Shown piece after piece: positions 61,562 to 64,000 of a stretch of 64,000 nucleotides of DNA. The DNA is from Vigna angularis. Taxonomy: Eukaryota > Streptophyta > Magnoliopsida > Fabales > Fabaceae. The DNA lies in contig NC_068973.1 of NCBI RefSeq assembly GCF_016808095.1, forward strand, positions 15,930,501-15,994,500, in the 5' to 3' direction. How positions within the stretch are numbered: the first letter of the stretch is position 1; each line of letters begins with the position of its first letter. The notes below the pieces were generated by a model. The model searched no databases, was not told the origin of the DNA, and worked only from the letters and a program-made list of their open reading frames with translations. A program made the translations under genes and the position numbers.

Positions 61562-64000
61562 TGTCACGTCTCATTAATTACACTCTGCTGAGTCACCTGT
61601 TAGCTTCCATAAATGCACCGCACCATTTGCTCAGAGGCATTAAAAATGCACTAAAACTCTGATTGCATGAGCTGCCAAGTGTTGAATGGAACATCCTGAA
61701 GTCAGTAAGTGAGGGCAGGTGTCAACAGAAGGGCGCACGTCCGTTTTTGGGGCGTGGGCAAGCAGAAAAATCATTTCTGAAAAACTCTGCTCATTCTTCT
61801 GCACGCTTCTTCTTCTTCCTAACTTCAGATCTCCATTTTTCTCCACCTTCTCTCTAGAAAACCTTTCACTTCTCTCTACTGCAACTCACCATCCTCTGCT
61901 CCGATTACTGTTTAGGCACCGTAGAAGGATCCACGTTGCCTTGAGCTTCCACTAGAACCGAACACTTTAGCGTTCTGAAACCGGTAAGTCCGTTTCCCTT
62001 CAAACTGTCGTTCTTGTGAGCATGCACGCTCAAATGGGTGCTGGAATTCTTTAGTTAAATACTGAACCGTTTCAATCTATCTTTGATGATTGATTCATAG
62101 AGTAGTAAGCGTTGCGGGTAGAAGGAATCTGTAAATCTTACAAGTCAAGTTGCACATTGTAGGACGTCTGTTCACGTTAGAGGTAAGGGAAGCTTATTTG
62201 ATTTAATTCATTTGTTTTGGTTGTTATGAATGTTCGTTGTTTGATGGATTGAATGTGATTTATGATGATTAATCTGCATGATGATGTTGGATATGTATTA
62301 ATGTGAAAGTATGTAAATGGATATTGAAGGTGAAGTATAAAGTATGAACTGCTGTATGGTAAATATGAGATGAACTATAGTATGATTATTTGGAAGCATG
62401 AAATGTATATACTGAAAAAATGAGTTTACTGTAAGTGAGATTTTGAATATGAAATTCCTATGTTATTGAACGTTCGTTATTGAACGGTCCTTGACCGTTC
62501 GATATTCTTAGTAACTTATTTGAAGAACTGAATCCTTTCATTTGGAAAGAATTCTATTCGAGGACGAACGCCCTCTTGTATTAATTCTACGCTTGAGCGT
62601 TCGGCCAAACGTTGATATCTTGAGTGTTAGGTGAGGAATTGAGAAGCTTGAAAGTATACATTCGGACACTTAGTCATTCTGTTAAAACTTAACTTTACCA
62701 TCTCTTCTTATATAAATTCTAAATTCTATTATTTCGAAAACAGCGATGGGTCTCGACCCAAAGCGTACGTTATGAGTAGTGCTCGGTCTTATACCGAACG
62801 CTCGTCCTAGTCTTGAATCATCAATCAAATGTAAATAACGTTTGTCCAAATATTTTAGTAAATGCTTATTACTGCGTTCGGTCATCTACTGGCAGTCGGT
62901 TTTCCCTAAATGAATTGATCTCGGTAAAGTTCTTATTTCTTCACGCGGTGTTTATATCCTTTTGGATTCGGCCTAGAGCCCCCATACTTAATTTATTCTA
63001 AGTATTACTCAGATTGTATTAGAGTCAGTTCATTTAACTGATTCAAGTGGTAATGACGTTCGTCAAATAACATGTGTCGGCTTTATTCTGCTCGTGAACG
63101 ACTCTTTCTTGGTTTCGTGTTTTAACGTTCGTCCTCGATTACAAAGAGGCTGAACGCTCGTCCTTTTATGGAAATATAACGGAAGATTAAAATGATATTA
63201 AGATGAAATATTGTAATGTGCGTACGGTAAAAGAGATGAAATTATGTTTGTGGATTTTTGAACGAGCGTTCCAGGGAGTAACGACTCTAGAATGAATGTT
63301 GAGATTTGTAAAGTATGAATGTGGTAAGCTTAGCTGGCGGCTCATCCTGATGTTCCGTGAGTGCTCGTTCTCAAGTAGAGAGGAGTATGTCATGTGTGGG
63401 AACGGCAGGAGGTCTTAGTCCATAACTGTAACTTGGACGGAACGGACTAACCTCAGGGAGTAGCTGATGTAACATTCCAGTTATTATACCACTGAGTGCA
63501 CGAGCGTCGTAGCTACACAGAATTCATACGGTCCGGACAGTCAGTATAGTATCAGGAATTGATTGAGTTAAGGGTTTGATTGAATTATATGTTGTGGAAT
63601 ATTTGATATGTTTGATGTGTTAAGAAATGCATGATTTTACTTGAATTAAATTCAATAAGCTTACCCTTCGTTTTTCCTTGTGTTGTCTATCGTACTTGTA
63701 CGTCCGTCCTGTCTGTGCAATGATCATCCGTGTGGATGTGAGCAGATGGGGAGGCTTTGCTTGAAGAAACGCTGGAAGAAGAAAATTTGGAGGAAGCAAA
63801 CCTCGTAGATGTTGAAGTGAAGGCCGAACAGTAATGAGTTCGGTTGACGGCCAGTTTACTTATTAGTTTGATGTATTAGGACGACCTTCCTTTTTGTTTC
63901 TTTGATCGTTCGACATTTTATACTTTGTAAGCCGTTCGGTTATTACTTTTGCTTGGAGCGAACACGTTTTTGGTATTAGTGTATTTAAGGCCGTTCGGCC
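61562..64000 (+). repeat. 3' LTR of the gypsy element, truncated by the window edge
   Basis: It starts TGTCACGTCTC and runs at least 2439 bp without reaching a TG...CA end. From about 61975 it is rich in CGTTCG/CGAACG words (GAACGTTCG-like motifs occur throughout). The short open frames in it are shared with the 5' LTR copy or have no recognisable content. Confidence 0.85.

Larger units (their letters stand above)
56079..64000 (+). mobile_element. Ty3/gypsy chromovirus LTR retrotransposon (Tekay/Del-like), right end off the window
   Basis: The order is 5' LTR (56079-56808, chimeric), primer binding site (56813-56824), gag, protease, RT, RNase H, integrase and chromodomain in one frame (56961-61526), purine tract, and 3' LTR from 61562 to beyond 64000. 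The gypsy order (integrase after RT) and the C-terminal chromodomain-like region place it with chromoviruses. LTR starts compared over about 410 bp (56079-56483 with 61562-61970) differ by about nine substitutions and one 2-bp indel by eye, so the insertion is fairly recent. The second target duplication is not visible. Confidence 0.93.

Overview
The window looks like plant nuclear DNA. It has three intron-rich host genes with ordinary GT-AG introns, long AT-rich intergenic stretches, Ty1/copia and Ty3/gypsy LTR retrotransposons, CACTA and Mutator-type DNA transposon remnants, and many (TA)n/(ATT)n microsatellites. A dicot, probably a legume, is my best guess. That rests on the overall feel of the genes and repeats and is an inference.

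The three confident host genes are all on the minus strand. (1) 1-10189 is a BAR-PH-ArfGAP-ankyrin protein of the plant AGD1-AGD4 class. Nineteen exons were reconstructed; the 3' end lies beyond the left edge, and intron 5 carries a 4.7-kb decayed copia element. (2) 15834-23895 is a complete GH38 alpha-mannosidase (29 exons, 1014 codons plus stop). (3) 29428-31970 is a complete fibrillarin (7 exons, 305 aa). Its intron 5 holds two box C/D snoRNAs that share an identical guide for 25S rRNA. Upstream of fibrillarin is a telo-box plus site II promoter, typical of genes for ribosome biogenesis. Fibrillarin is the 2'-O-methyltransferase of box C/D snoRNPs, so this locus makes both the enzyme and guide RNAs that it uses.

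Between the genes: a CACTA-like element with a Ulp1-type protease fragment (12.2-14.06 kb), a gypsy gag relic (27.7-28.2 kb), and, from 32.2 to 56 kb, a gene-poor stretch. That stretch contains a non-autonomous Mutator-like element with a near-perfect 9-bp target duplication (35.8-37.15 kb), arrays of short palindromic motifs, a CACTA-like end (40.7 kb), a repeat family with a strict 64-bp tandem array (45.26-45.48 kb), and microsatellites. I found no gene there that I can support.

From 56079 to the right edge lies a young-looking Ty3/gypsy chromovirus (Tekay/Del-like) on the plus strand. Gag-pol is one uninterrupted frame except for five point stops, and two catalytic motifs are damaged. Its 5' LTR is chimeric: a 215-bp copy of the element's own integrase region replaces the middle of the LTR. 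Its 3' LTR runs at least 2.4 kb and leaves the window.

No tRNA, rRNA or CRISPR array was seen. Exon boundaries were read by eye from splice sites, frame continuity and remembered family sequence, and not from transcripts.
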